Assembly (NCBI GenBank): GCA_914767715.1
Contig: OU612071.1
Span: 4,772,001 to 4,836,000, forward strand
Direction: 5' to 3'
Length of the DNA stretch: 64,000 nucleotides
Origin: Membranipora membranacea
Lineage: Eukaryota > Bryozoa > Gymnolaemata > Cheilostomatida > Membraniporidae
The translations under genes were made by a program, and so were the position numbers. How positions within the stretch are numbered: the stretch's first letter is position 1; each line of letters begins with the position of its first letter. Under the pieces are notes generated by a model that saw only the letters and a program-made list of their open reading frames with translations, made no database searches and had not been told where the DNA came from. This document shows positions 1 to 12,137 of this stretch, piece by piece.

Positions 1-2790
1 CAGTGCAGGTAATTGCTTTGTCTATATTCTGTCTAACTCATCACTTATCTTGATTAAGCAAAAATGATATAGAAATGTTAGTTAAACAGAAAATCATACT
101 TGCCAAGTAGTCTAAATTCAAAAGTGGGTGATTTCAATTTACAGCGATACTGCATGTCATCTCAATGCTCCGAGGGTGCCAAGTACCTGACCAATCCACC
201 TGGGGGTTTGAGGGCAGTGTGATCCCCCAACAGGGTCCGGGATAAAACCCGGCCGCTGATGCTCTGAGAGCGTTTCTAGCCACTAGGAAGGGCTAAAAAC
301 CCATATTTGACATGTTCTGTCTCACTCATCACTTATTTTGATTTTCTCTATCGTCCAACCTCCATGCCATCTCTCTACTCCCACTCTATCCCTTCCAACA
401 TGTCCATTCAAGTTATCAAGTTGCCAAGTAATCTAAATTCCAAAGTGGGTGATTTCAATTCACACGGCCACTGATGCTCTGAGAGCGTTTCTAGCCACTA
501 GGGAGGGCTAAAAACGCATATTTGACATGTTCTGTCTAACTTATCGGTTAAATTGATTGAGTAAAAATGACATAGTAGTACTTAACATTTTAAATATTTT
601 GATGAATGTACCTGCACGCTACACTGTCTCATCCCAAAGGCCATGATAACATATATAGCTATTTACACTTGGAATCAAACTGAGCATTGTTGTTCTAGGT
701 CTAGCTTTGTTATTTTGTGATGACTGCGAATCAGAGCATACCGCAGAATAAGAGTTTACATGAGTGAAGTACAGTTGGATGCAGATTTAAATGTGCCTTG
801 AATGTTGTTGAGTAATACATTTGGTAATGTAAAGTAATGTAATGTAATGTAGACCATATTAGTCAAATTTGGCGCTAGCCCTACGGTACCAATAGTGTGT
901 CGGAGAGCCCTTTCTGCTGCTTGGAAATTTTTATCTACAACTGGGTTAGTGAGTTGAGCACTCCATTGTTTGAGGCCTCCCTATTCTTGCAGCCGAATGC
1001 AGTCCAATGCTGAGAGATCACAATAGTTACACTTAAAAGTCTGCACACTCAGAGCAGTTTAGTTTTAGGCTTCTTAGAATGTATTCACCTTAAAAATTAC
1101 ATATAATAAGAACTATAATGAGCAGCCAACCTGATTCCCTTAAGAATGTCAATAGAGGCATATACCAACCATACAAATTAAATTTTTGTTGGTAATAAAT
1201 AGCATGTGGTGGTCTAGCCTGTTATCACCAGCTTTCTTGTGTGGGTACGGGGTTCAACAAGCTTATGAAGGCAGTGGAGGGGTCATTCAAACATACTTGG
1301 CTAGATTAAATTGATGCATCAACTAATCCGACACACAAGATAATCTTGAAGCAGTGAAAGATGGATTCCCACAAAGCTGTTCTAGATTCGGATTTTCAAA
1401 GGGCAGAAGAAAATAAATCCTAAATCCTATTATAATACTGATGGAAATCAAACCACAATGCATTATGAGATATTGTTGCAAGGCGATTGTGACCTTGTTT
1501 TCAGTCGTTGTGTTAGGAAATGTAGAATTCAGGGCTAACGGTTATTACCTAATATGTATTATAGAGTTTTAGCAGATCAAATCCTTTACAACAAAACCTG
1601 AAAATAAACCCAAGAAAAGTTTTGAGCATAATATCGCGTAAACAGGTGCACTAGGTATATTAATTTCAGTGTGGTTGGTGTTGAAATGGTACAATAGCCC
1701 ACACAGCCCCTCATCGACCGCCTACGGCCGCGATCACCATCCCAAACGCCATTAAGGGCTGGCCGTACATAGTAGCTGAGAAATATCCCATATTATTGTG
1801 TTGAAATCCAAAGCCGTCAAAGTTTTAGTGGTCTTCCACATACCTTTACAAGTTGTTATCCTTATCTAACCAAAGTCGCGGGGGGAAATTCAATTTCTTT
1901 GTTTGTCATATATTTGACTTTTTAATTTCAATTGCTAGTCGTGATGATTGAACATAGAAAATGACCACATACAGGCTACGGTCATCCCATCTAACAGCGG
2001 GAAGGCTGTTATACACTTTGCAATGCTTTGTGGGAAGATGGCATTCTTCCAACAATACAATATAAAGAGCTTTGAGGGGGTTTGGAGAAAACTAAACCAC
2101 TACGTTAATGTATTATGGTATATTTTAGCAAGGCTATTGTCTTAGAAAATGAAGAATTCATACCATATAGTTTGTTAGAAGCATTATGTCTAACGATGGA
2201 TAACCTTGGATATTCCTAAAACTACATTGCTCAGTTTGATACCAAGTGCAAATAGCTATATATGTTATCATGGCCTTCGAGATGAGACAGTGTAGCGTGC
2301 AGATACATCCGTCTACATATTGAAAATGTTCAGTACTATGATTGAGGCTCCAATGGGTACTAAGTGTCAGCATTATATTTAAAATCACTGTTTAACTAAT
2401 ATTTCTATATCACTTTCACTCAATCACAATAAGTGATGAGTTAGACTGAATATAGACAAATATGTCAAATATGCGTTTTTAGCCCTTCCTAGTGGCTAGA
2501 AATGCTCTCAGAGCATCAGCGGTCGGGTTCTATCTCAGACCCTGTCGGGGGATCACATTGCCCTGAAACCCCCAGGTGGATAGCATAGGTACTTTGCACC
2601 CTCGGAGCATTACGATGACGGGCAGTATCGCTGTAAATTGAAATCTCCAACTTTTGAATTTAGATTACTTGGCAAGTATGATATGCTGTTTAACTAATAT
2701 TTCTATGTCATTTTCGCTCAATCGAAATAAGTGATGAGTTAGACAGAGTATAGACAAAGATGTTACCTGTGCTGCATAAAATAGGTGCTT
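1..2790. mobile_element. Long-terminal-inverted-repeat (foldback) element, unit 1 copy
   Basis: Bases about 1-340 and about 2400-2785 are inverted copies of each other. The reverse complement of the right end begins TGCAGCACAGGTAAC and follows the left end base after base through the TCATCACTTAT, CCACCTGGGGGTTT and GCTCTGAGAGC blocks. The similarity resumes in the 600-720 region against 2200-2320, so each arm is roughly 0.7 kb with rearrangement in the left arm. I see no transposase. The middle carries only short ORFs, such as a 65-codon one at 1948 that recurs in the copy at 31192. The left end may lie outside the window. Other copies are at 31007-32030 and 53641-55707. Confidence 0.7.
348..417. 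repeat. 70-bp patch of RTE-like LINE inside the left inverted arm
   Basis: This stretch matches 51699-51767, inside the endonuclease part of the LINE at 49303-52434, with only a few mismatches (shared blocks include ATCGTCCAAC and CCATGCCATCTCTCTACTCC). It is followed by a second, internally deleted copy of the arm at about 418-540. The LINE homology ends abruptly on both sides, and the other copies of the element lack it. Confidence 0.6.
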
Positions 2791-3690
2791 TTTGGTTCAA
2801 AATCTCAGTTGTTACAAACTGGTTTAAACTTCTTGACAAACCACAATACATAATATCATTGGGAATATTGCCAATCCAGTGAAATAATACATTTGATGAT
2901 GTTGCTAAGGGATTAATAATCTGGCAGGGACTACTGCCACTCATCATTGAATCAGGCCATAGTATGTTTTTGCCCTTGGCTGAGCTTTTGTTTGTCTGTT
3001 TCTATGTCAAGTTATGACATTTTATTTCCTCAAACAGTTCTTTGTGGTTGAATATCACATGTGTTCCTACATCCTGGTGCTTTCATCACACAATACTTTG
3101 AAAGGAAGCTTTGATTATCGTTTATTATCAAAGTATTGATAATTATAACAATTATTAACCTCTGACCCCACAATCATTTCTACATCTACATCCTAGTCCT
3201 TACATTATTATTATTACTGTCATCCCTTGATCACGTCATTGTGATAACACTGAAAATGATATGGCAGAGAATAAATTGACTATGTATGGCAAACCTATAT
3301 AGAATATCCCAGTTAAGTGGTCGCCAGATTGGTTAAGTAAATATTTTTTCCCTCTGGTTTAAACCTTCAAACATTACCCGATTGTAGATTGTTAAATTCA
3401 CTGAACGTGTTATAAAGGAACTTAATCATGGCACATGCTAGTTATATTTGTATGTGGAGGATCTAGGAATGAAGTTGTGTAATGAACGCCCCACTAAAAT
3501 CCCCAATCATGTGTCAGTTAGTATCATGTTATCATGCGTAATGCTAACTTTTACCTTGTATGTTGTCATATGGCACAAATAACCTCTGATTTGCAAAGCA
3601 ATAAGGAGTGTGTTTTTTGGATAACCTGTTAAACATCACCATACTTCTGTAAAGTACTCACAAGAATATTTATGCACACCTGTCAAACCT
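2791..3690. repeat. Duplicated intergenic flank, no gene seen
   Basis: No coding sequence is supported here. The block recurs at 32030-32930. Its part from about 2944 also matches the 5' flank of gene A (10050 onward) and the flank at 39190 (CATCATTGAATCAGGCCATA, then CTCAAACAGTTCTTTG, then ACCTCTGACCCCACAATCA). Bases 2770-2950 also resemble intron 6 of the A-type genes (7690-7860), with the shared text CAGGGACTACTGCCACTCA. It is therefore a mosaic of pieces that travelled with the gene duplications. Confidence 0.6.
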
Positions 3691-3699
3691 CATCTACAA

Positions 3700-4130
3700 G
3701 ACTACTCTACAACCAGCCCTGACATACGATAATGAGACCTGGCCTTTTTAGGATCCCTCATAGAAAAGGTAAGTTCTTGTGAGATGCTTACACTAAAGTA
3801 CTACAATGGAATAGGCTTAATGGAACAACGAAGCAAAGAAGGGATAACAGCAGAAGAAGATATTATGCCTGCCAGAGATGTCATGAGATTAGAATGTTAT
3901 TGCCGTGTTTGTCGGCCTGAGCGTCATTGAGAGAGTACAAGATGAGGGTGGAGGGAAGCAGAGGGTGTGGACAGCCAAAACGGCATTAGAGTGACACAAT
4001 CAATGCCAACCTCCGTTGACCTCCAACGATCTAGAGCAAAGTGTTACAAATGATTGAGTAAGGTGGAAAAATTTGGTGGTACTGAGAGAGAGTAATGCAA
4101 AAACCTGCCACCAAATCAGATCATGGCGGT
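3700..4130 (+). mobile_element. LINE 3'-ORF relic, downstream of gene A
   Basis: Broken plus-strand reading resembles the C-terminus of RTE-type LINE polyproteins: a piece like 'ALTYDNETWP', then later sequence in the position of the usual 'WYGHV' and 'GRGRPRKRW' motifs. Many stops and frameshifts show that it is long dead. The same relic sits at the same place 3' of genes B (10990), D (32930) and E (40000), so it was part of the unit that carried the ancestral gene when it duplicated. Confidence 0.6.
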
Positions 4131-4714
4131 GAAGTGTGAGCAACATACTACAGTTCTGACATAGTTACGTCACTTTCTTGTTGACACAATTGGTCACATA
4201 TGTCATATGTATAAAACATGTTTAATATTTATCCAGTTCACTGAAGTTGTTACAATGAAGTTTATTTTGCACATTAACCTGCGTCATTCACGGGATATAA
4301 ACTACCCCTCTAATTCACTAAACAATAAGGTCTAGTTTCAAATATGCTTTCTCAAACTTGCTTTGTATTAAGATATTATTCAATGCAACAAGAGCTCTTT
4401 CACATGTTGATGTTAGTGAGCCTTGAAGTATGATAATGTTGTTATTCCAAACTTTAAACAACAACACTTGATCTTGTCCCAGTCATGGCCAGAACCAAAC
4501 ATGCTGTCCAGACTGACTGTCAAGATATGACTTGAGTCATTAGAAACCAAAAACAAGAACTATTTTCATCGTTGATTCCAAAGCAAAGAAACAGGTTATT
4601 TTCTCTGTCATATGATAATAGGGTTTATTCATTATACACTGCACAGATTAGGCTGCCTTTGATCATTATAATAGAAGATTATCATGAATAAATGCTACAT
4701 CGTCTGAGATAGGT

Positions 4715-7700
4715 CTACTTGGAGCAGACAGCACAGAGCAGTTTTTTGTCTGCTCTGTAGGGGGGACAATGACCGATTGTACCCTCTCCTGTACAGTCAG
4801 GCTTCACAAAGTAGAAGCTTGCTCCAGCTGTCCGTCCTTGCTCACCTTGTACATACTCAGGATTGATATCCATGCATTCGTAGGTACTCTGATGAGCACG
4901 GTCAATGTGTCCACTCATCAAATAACCTGTCAAAGGTGAAGTTGTCATACTGCAATAACATTGAATGAAATGTTGAATCGTAATACCAGATCTATCAAAA
5001 ACAGGTTTAGACACTACTCATGTCGTCTGCAAAAGAAATGTCATGAATTGAAAAATGAATGGTGGCAGAGTAAAGCTGCTGAACTACAGGAGCTGGCAGA
5101 CATGAATTACACTAGAGGTTTCCATCAAGGACTTTGGGCAGTACGGGGTCCGAGGGTTGATCAATCTGATCAGCTACTTTCCTCCGACAATCAGACTTTA
5201 CTAACTGAGAAAAAGACCTTCTCCCTTGTTGGACAGAACATCTCAACACTCTTCTCAATGAAAGCAATGAGATTGATGATGCTCCTGACTTGGACGAAGT
5301 GAACAATGCTATGTATATGCTCAGCAATGGAAAGTCACCCGGTGCAGATAGAATACATCCTGAAATATCATATTCAGAGTGGCTCTACTAGTGCAGCACC
5401 TGCAACACCATGAGATCATTGTTGACTCTTGGAAGAGCGGGGAGCCTCCACAAGATTGGAAGGAAGCTCAGCTTATAACCCTGTTTAAGAAAGGTGATCG
5501 ACGTCTCTGTGGGAAATATCAAGGCATCTCACTTCTATCAACACCTGTTAAGTATTAGCCTGTGTGTTACTCAAAAGATTGAGCCTTTATGCAGAGGACC
5601 TACTCCCAGAGGCACAATGTGGATTTTTTGCAGGCGAAGACACTGTAGATATGATATTCTTCCTGAAGCAAATTCAAGAAGATTATGTTGAGCCGAGGAT
5701 GTAATGGTGTTTTGACTTTTGGCTTTGACACTGTGAACAGAAATGCCTTGTGGGCTATTCTAGAGAAACTTGGTTGTCCTGCCAATTTCACCAATCTTGT
5801 GTCGGCCCTACACAGAGGAGTGAATACATCAGTCAGCAGGTGAAAGGGCTTTGGTACGTGAACTTATATTTGCAGATGATACTCCAGTTGTTGCTCAAGA
5901 CCATGCAGATGCACAGGAAACTATATCTGGTTTTGCCCAGTCAGCCAAACAGTTTGGGTAAAAGATTAGCATAAAAAAGACTGAGGTTATGTACCAACCT
6001 TCACCGGGCTTATCTGACGCAGGAGATGACATCCATATTGATGGTGAAAACCTTGCTATGGTTAGCAGGTTTAAGCATCTTGGTACAACTGACACCAACG
6101 ACAACAAGCTCGACACTGAACTGGAGATACACATATCCAATGCCTCAAAAGCCTTTGGGAGACTCAGAAATCATACATGGGACAATAAGGATCCTACCAT
6201 CAAGACTAAAAGTGCTGTGTACAGAGCCATTGTTCTATCAGTTCTTCTCTATGGTGTCGAATCCTGGTTTGTGTACAAGGTTACTGTTTATAAACTTAAT
6301 GCATTTATGATGAGACACCTGAGACAGATACTCAACATAAAGTGGTGGCAGTTTATATCAAATGAAAGGATCCTAAAAAGAACTTCCTTACCTGGCATGT
6401 ACGATATTCTCATCAGCAGATGCCTCAGCAGGACCGGTCATTTCCACAGTCTAGATAACACCCGAATACCAAAGCTTATATTGTACACACAACTCACTGA
6501 TGGTACATATGGAATTGCATGCCCAAAGCTGAGATAGGAGGACATCATCAAAAGAAACCCTGAAAGATCGGGAGATCCCCCTCAGATCTTGGCACAGCCT
6601 ATCCCGAAGCAGAGACGATTGGAGACTATTTATTCGTAGACGAAAGACGTCATCATCGGCCACGATGGACAGCTAAATATGCAAAAATTAGCAACATGGA
6701 ACTCTTTAGGGATGGCATGCTCACAGGTTTAAAAGAAACTTTTATGATGCAATTATCACAAACCAGAATACTGTGGCTGTTGTTTGAGTTCAGAATTGCC
6801 TTCTTAAAGCATAACACAGATAACTCCAGAAATAAACATACAGTAAGCAGACCATAAATGCGGTAACAATTAGCATGTTCGCTCATTATATCGACTATTT
6901 ATTTAAGGTGGTTTTCTGTAATACTTAATATATGCCACATGGAAGCTCATTTGAGCGAGACTTATACAATTTAGTTTCAATGACATGACCAACTAGCTGC
7001 ATCGCCAGGTAATACTGTAGAACTGTCTTAAATGATAGGAACTGGGCGGCTAAACATCTGTACAAGAAACTCCTACTCAGCCTAGTATATAGTTCACTTG
7101 CGAGAGATTAATATTGTATGAGGCATGCATGGGGCCAAGTTTTATATTTGGAGCTAAGTTTTAGTATTTGAGCCAAGTTTTACTAATAAGGGCCAAGTTT
7201 AATATTTGGAGCCAAGTTTTGGTATTTGGGGCCAAGTTTTACTAATTGGGGCCAAGTTTCATTGCATGGGGCCAAATTTTGGTATCTGGGCCAAGTTTTA
7301 CTAATAGGGCCAAGTTTTATATTTGGAGCCAAGTTTTGGTATTTGGGGCCAAGTTTCATTGCATGGGGCCAAGTTTTAGTATCTGTGGCCAAGTTTTAGT
7401 ATCTGGGGCCAATTTTTAGTATTTGGGGCCAAGTTTTACTAATTGGGGCCAAGTTTGGCTCGGGCCAAGTTTGGCTCGGGCCAAGTTTGTCTCGGGCCAA
7501 GTTTGTCTCGGGCCAAGTTTGTCTCGGGCCAAGTTTGGCTCGGGCCAAGTTTGGCTCGGGCCAAGTTTGGCTCGGGCCAAGTTTGGCTACGGCCAAGTTT
7601 GGCTCAGGCCAAGTTGTCACGGATTCATACAAAGAGCCCACCCAGTATGGCTTGATAAGCGTTTTCTACTATTGACTGCACTCCTTGTACCAGAACAAGT

Positions 7701-9970
7701 GCTTTTGGGTTCAAACTCGCAGTTGTTACAAACTGGTTTTACCTTCATAAATAAAACACAATACACAATATCATTTACAATTGCCAAACCAAGTGAGATA
7801 ACACATAAGATGATATAGTTTAGGGATGAATAATCTGTCAGGGACTACTGCCACTCAGGCCCTATAGAAGATTGTTGAATATGGATATTTTCACAAAAAC
7901 ACTCTTCAACTGACATGGCACATCATGTCGTTGTAAAAAAATCCTTGAAAATACTTACCATGATACTCTCTCTTCCAGCCAGTAGGGCAGTCACTCTTTG
8001 CTGGAACCATCATTATTGCTGAGGAGACTGTGAAGCATCTGGCACATGGGACATTCTGATTGTGAGTAACATAAGGGTAGGGTCCATAATCACTGACTAT
8101 GTACTCAGCCCCTGATATAACAGATCCGACATCAGGTGGTTTGAAGGAGTCTTCATCTGGGTTAAGAGGCAGGCACTGGTAGTTTGTACCCCCTCCAGTA
8201 GCTTCCTGGTTTCCACCTGCTGCAAACCCTGTTAGTGGAGAGAGATCATTTGTGGTAAATTCACTCGCATTATTTTCAAACCAAACTAGTTCTTTGTCTA
8301 TCATCCAAGATCAATAACTATAAAGATAAGGTAGTAAAAAATCAGGGATTGATAAAACTTCTATACCACTCTTAGTTACTAATATAATTATATAACTTTT
8401 CTCATTCTAGGTTACTAATCTAACTTATCAGTTCATTCTCCAAATTAAAAGTTAATACTGTAAGTAAGTACTTTAAGGGAGTAATGATTCCAAATCAAGC
8501 TCAATCATACCCTCATATATTATTGTAGAGTTACCAGCGCAAGACTTTCTCCCCCACCGTGTATACACTGACGCACTGGGTCCCTTAGGTCCCATCTCTC
8601 CTGGCGATCCGTCTCTTCCAGGTTCACCATCAGTTCCTGGCAAACCAGCAGCTCCATTCAGTCCTGGCGATCCTTTCTGACCAGTAGACCCATCTCTACC
8701 AGGCATCCCAACTTCTCCCGGTGCACCTGTCAATTTGAGATAATCAAATATCAGGTGAGGGAACAGAGAACTTAAACAATGCTGTAATTCATGCAGATCA
8801 CCCAACCATCAATGTATCTCACAAAAAAAGTTGTCAAACAGTAAAATAAATTCATAGAAATTACCATCTCTTCCCTTGATCAGTTCCTCCAGGTCTGCAA
8901 AAAGAAGAATATTTAAACCTATAGTGTTACTCATATAGCACACAGTGAATCATGCAAAAAAGATGTCTCTTATTGTTTTCTTAATGAGTATTCAAGACTA
9001 GTTGTTCAAACATACCTTCTATTGACAGGCGGTTGATAGCCTGCGCTAAGTCATCCCCTGGATAAACTGCTTCAGTCTTCACCATTTGTTTTTTCTCATT
9101 CTCCAAGATATTCTTATCGCTTATCATGTTGGTCAGCTGTAATAAGGCGTTACATTTTACACAACCGTCTTGCTTACAGACCATATTACATAATGAATGA
9201 ATATTTACGACAACTTGATTGCAACACCATTGTGTCACTACAACCCGACTTGATACCAATTATGCAATCTGAGATCCTGAAAAAATGGGTGAAAGACACT
9301 TGTAACATGGGCTTACTAGCTTATTCTTGATCACCCATAAAACACTAGTTTGTATTGGACAATTTATTTTCAACTTTTAATAAATATCAAAAGCTAATGT
9401 AAAACTAGAAGCTAGTACGGTAGAAAAAGAGGTTGGACTTTTATTTACGATGATGGTGAGAAAATTCACTTCACTTACTGCAACAAAGATCTTCATCATT
9501 GCCTCATTAGTTTTCTCCAGTTTCTGTTCCAGCCTGATATAGTCAGCAGGAGAGACAATAGGAGTCGATCCATCAGGGTGACTGAGAACCATGTTACCAT
9601 GTGACATAGATAAGAGCAAGAACCTGCAAACAAAAGGATACAGCATAGATGTAGAAAGATGTGGTTGACCGTACTAACATTGGATAGTCATTAAGTTTTA
9701 TCTCCGCTCATATTGAAAAGAAACTTAAACAAAATCATCACTGGATCAAAACATCTTTCAAGGTACATCCTCATTATTTCAAATGTTACCACTTTTAATC
9801 ATGATTCAAATGTACAATGAACATGATTCTCTCATTAACATGCTGACACCCCTCAGTGTTTTTTTTCATAGGTAAATTTAGTTTAAGTTAATTGTACACC
9901 ATCGAAGAAGGGAATTCGAAAGATATACCTCCATGTGATAAACAGTTTTCACTCACCAAAGTAGCAGCAT
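4715..9970 (-). CDS. Gene A: short-chain collagen C4-like secreted protein, 335 aa
   Basis: Seven coding exons on the minus strand: 9957-9970, 9479-9623, 9016-9136, 8865-8894, 8511-8726, 7959-8228, 4715-4926. All junctions are GT-AG and the frame stays open. Exon 1 holds ATG plus 11 nt; exon 2 completes a hydrophobic signal peptide ([14 protein letters not shown]). Next come a charged helical stalk, then Gly-X-Y triplets ([13 protein letters not shown] onward), then a C-terminal domain with ten Cys, starting [15 protein letters not shown], including [19 protein letters not shown] and VPCARC, ending [18 protein letters not shown]. By family, this is likely a trimeric extracellular-matrix protein; that role is inferred. 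The last intron is swollen by a LINE and a minisatellite. A possible polyadenylation signal (AATAAA) lies at 4624-4629. Confidence 0.87.
4968..6900 (+). mobile_element. Degenerate LINE inserted in intron 6 of gene A
   Basis: Plus-strand fragments in several frames match a LINE reverse transcriptase and C-terminus. Near 5300-5560 the reading includes [15 protein letters not shown] and [14 protein letters not shown]. At 5989-6537 a longer open stretch contains [31 protein letters not shown] and [14 protein letters not shown], a C-terminal block known from RTE-like elements. Frameshifts and stops break it, so it is inactive. Gene D has the same intron without it (AATAACATTGATACAAAG at 34198-34215), so this is an insertion into A after the A/D split. 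Confidence 0.75.
7125..7440. repeat. Minisatellite, ~22-bp GGGGCCAAGTTTT units
   Basis: About 14 imperfect units, each carrying GCCAAGTTTT followed by a variable TAGTATTTG-, ACTAATTG- or CATTGCATG-type spacer. Several spacers recur in a set order, so a longer repeat lies over the short one. It sits in intron 6 of gene A inside the segment absent from gene D. Confidence 0.85.
7441..7617. repeat. 16-bp tandem repeat GGCTCGGGCCAAGTTT
   Basis: About eleven near-perfect 16-bp units follow directly on the 22-bp array and share its GGGCCAAGTTT core, so one array evidently grew out of the other. Because 16 is not a multiple of 3 and no unit holds a stop, long ORFs appear in several frames on both strands. 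They are by-products of the repeat, not genes. Confidence 0.9.
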
Positions 9971-10970
9971 TGCAACGTGTCTTGAGATGAGCAAGTGTCG
10001 AATGCAAGCTTTGCCCTTGATGTTTGATTTCCAAATAATCATGTTAATATTATGATCATTGAATCAGGCCATATTATGGTTTGACCTTGGCAGAGCTTTT
10101 GTTTGTATGTTTCTATGTCAAGTTATGACATTTTATTTCCTCAAACAGTTCTTTGCGGTTGAATATCACATGTGTTCCTACATCCTGGTGCTTTCATCAC
10201 AAAATACTTTGAAAGGAACCTTTGATTATCGTTTATTATCAAAGTACTGATAATTATAACAATTATTAACCTCTGACCCCACAATCACTTCTACATCTAC
10301 ATCCTGGTCCTTACATTATTATTTTTACTGTCATCACTTGATCACGTCATTGTGTGATGACCTTTTGGAAACTTTTGTTTACCTATGTATGCTGTTACTA
10401 GATTTCTAGCTTTCATGAGACTAAATAATAATATGGCAGAGAATAAATTGACTATGTTTAGCAAACCTATTTCGAATAATTCAGTGGTAGCCAGATCAGT
10501 TGAGTAAATATTTTTTCCGCCTGATTCAAATCAGGCCACCTTCAAACAATACCCGATTGTAGATTGTTAAATTCACTGAACATGTTATGAAGCAACTCAA
10601 TCATGGCACATGCCAGTTATATTTGTCTGTGGAGGATGTAGGATTGAACTTGAGTTTTATGGATCTAAAGGACCGTGTTGTTCTTTTGTACGATTGTTTC
10701 ACAGGTGATATTGAACAATGTTTAGTGCAAAAATAGTTTCTTTAATTTCTATATATATATCAAAAATCATCTTATAAACCAGATGTGATCCTGACTAGTC
10801 AGCATTAGTATTATTATCACCCACACTGATATCCCAAATCATGTATGAGTTTGTATCATGTCATCATTTTTAATGCTCCCTCTTACCTTGTATGTTGTTG
10901 TGTGGCATGATTACCTTTGATTTGCAAAGCAATAATAACCGTGTTATTTTGATAACCTGTTAGACATAAC
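9971..10970. other. Upstream flank of gene A, no other gene
   Basis: Holds the 5' untranslated side of gene A and shared flank sequence that recurs at about 39105-39990 upstream of gene D. I find no clear TATA box at a sensible distance. The ATG context on the minus strand is GTTGCAATGC. Short ORFs here recur as part of the repeat and look non-coding. Confidence 0.5.
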
Positions 10971-10989
10971 CTACTTCTGTGGAGTACTC

Positions 10990-11420
10990 TACAAGAAGAA
11001 TCTCTTACACCTTAAAGACCTCATCTACGAGACTGCTATACGACTAGCCCTGAGAATATGATAATGAGAACTGGTCCTTATCAGGATCCCTGATAGAAAG
11101 GGTGCGTTCTTGTGAGATGCTTGCTTAAAGACTGCATGGGAATAAGCTCAGTGGAACAACAAAACAATGGACATAATATAACAGCAGAAGCAGATATTAT
11201 GCCTGCCAGAGACGTCATCAGGTCAGAATGATATGGCCATGTTTGTTGGCATGAGCGTCATGTAGAGGTTATGAGATGAGGGTGGAGGGAAGCAGAGGTT
11301 GTGGACAGCCAAAAGAGCACTGAAGTGACACAATGTCGACCTCCGCTGGCTAGATCTAGAGCAATTGTTACAAGTGATTGAGTATGATGGAAAAGTTTGG
11401 TGGTACTGGGAGGGAGTCAT
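10990..11420 (+). mobile_element. LINE 3'-ORF relic, downstream of gene B
   Basis: Same relic as at 3700-4130. Plus-strand pieces read like a LINE C-terminus, including a piece like 'ENWSLSGSLIERVRSCEM' and later 'WYGHVC...HVE' and 'RGCGQPKEHW'. It is heavily mutated. Its copy beside gene E is at 40000-40420. Confidence 0.6.
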
Positions 11421-11979
11421 GCAAAAACCCGCCACCCAATCGGAACATGGCGGTGAAGGGTGAGCAATATACTTCAGTTCTGACATTGTTATGTTATTTT
11501 TCTCGTGACATAACTATGTCTGGATGTATCAATCATGTTTCAGATTTCACCAGATCACAGGATATAATCTATTGCTCCATTTCTTCCAATAATAAGGTCT
11601 AGTCATATAATCTGCTTCCTCAAACTTGCTTTGTAGTAAGAAATCAATCGATGCAACAAGAGCTTTTTCACATGTCACTGCTAGTGAGCCTTGAGATCTG
11701 ACGATGTTTTTATTCAAATCACAACACTTGGCCTTGTCCCAGTCATGGCTAGAACCAAACACGCTGTCCAGAATAACTGTCAAAATATGACTTAGGTCGT
11801 TAGAAACCAGAACAAAAACTCCACCTATGGTATGGTTGGCTCCAAAGCAAGACACTAGTTATTTTCTCCGCCGTATGATGATCGGGTTTATTTATCTCAT
11901 ACTCAAAACAGATTGTGCTGTCTTCATTCATGATAATAAAAAATTATCATGAATAAATGCTGCATCATCGGAAACTGGT
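11421..11979. other. 3' flank of gene B
   Basis: No gene seen. The sequence parallels 40420-40966 beside gene E and, more distantly, 4140-4714 beside gene A. A candidate polyadenylation signal for gene B (AATAAA on the minus strand) lies at 11887-11892. ORFs at 11378-11602 and 11547-11855 have no recognisable content. Confidence 0.5.
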
Positions 11980-12104
11980 CTACTTGGAGCAGACAGCGCA
12001 GAGCAGTTCTTTGTCTGATCTGTACGGGGGACAATGACCGATTGTACCTTCTCCTGTACAATCAGGCTTCACAAAGTAGAAGCCGGCTCCGCCTGTCCAT
12101 CCTT

Positions 12105-12137
12105 GTTGATTGATTGATTGATTGTTGATTGATTGAT
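12105..12137. repeat. Frameshifting (ATTG)n expansion within last exon of gene B
   Basis: TTGATTGATTG units interrupted by one TTG occupy 33 nt between the conserved CCATCC and ATATCCAT. The same interval is 28 nt in gene E (TTGTTGACAATGTACATACTCCGGATTG). The change of 5 is not a multiple of 3. Confidence 0.9.

Noticed and set aside
1948-2145. 65-codon ORF repeated at 31192 as a conserved gene
   Set aside because: It lies in the middle of the long-inverted-repeat element and is conserved only because the element was duplicated; the unit 3 copy lacks an equivalent open frame.
7183-7818. ORFs with [15 protein letters not shown]-type repeats
   Set aside because: They are translations of the 16-bp and 22-bp repeats in an intron of gene A; the period shifts frame each unit.
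8473-8805. The collagen ORF as a stand-alone 110-aa gene starting at 8805
   Set aside because: The start lies in the intron; acceptor CAG at 8727-8729 and exon phases show that it is exon 5 of gene A. The same holds for the equivalent ORFs at 13094, 35063, 42097 and 62115.
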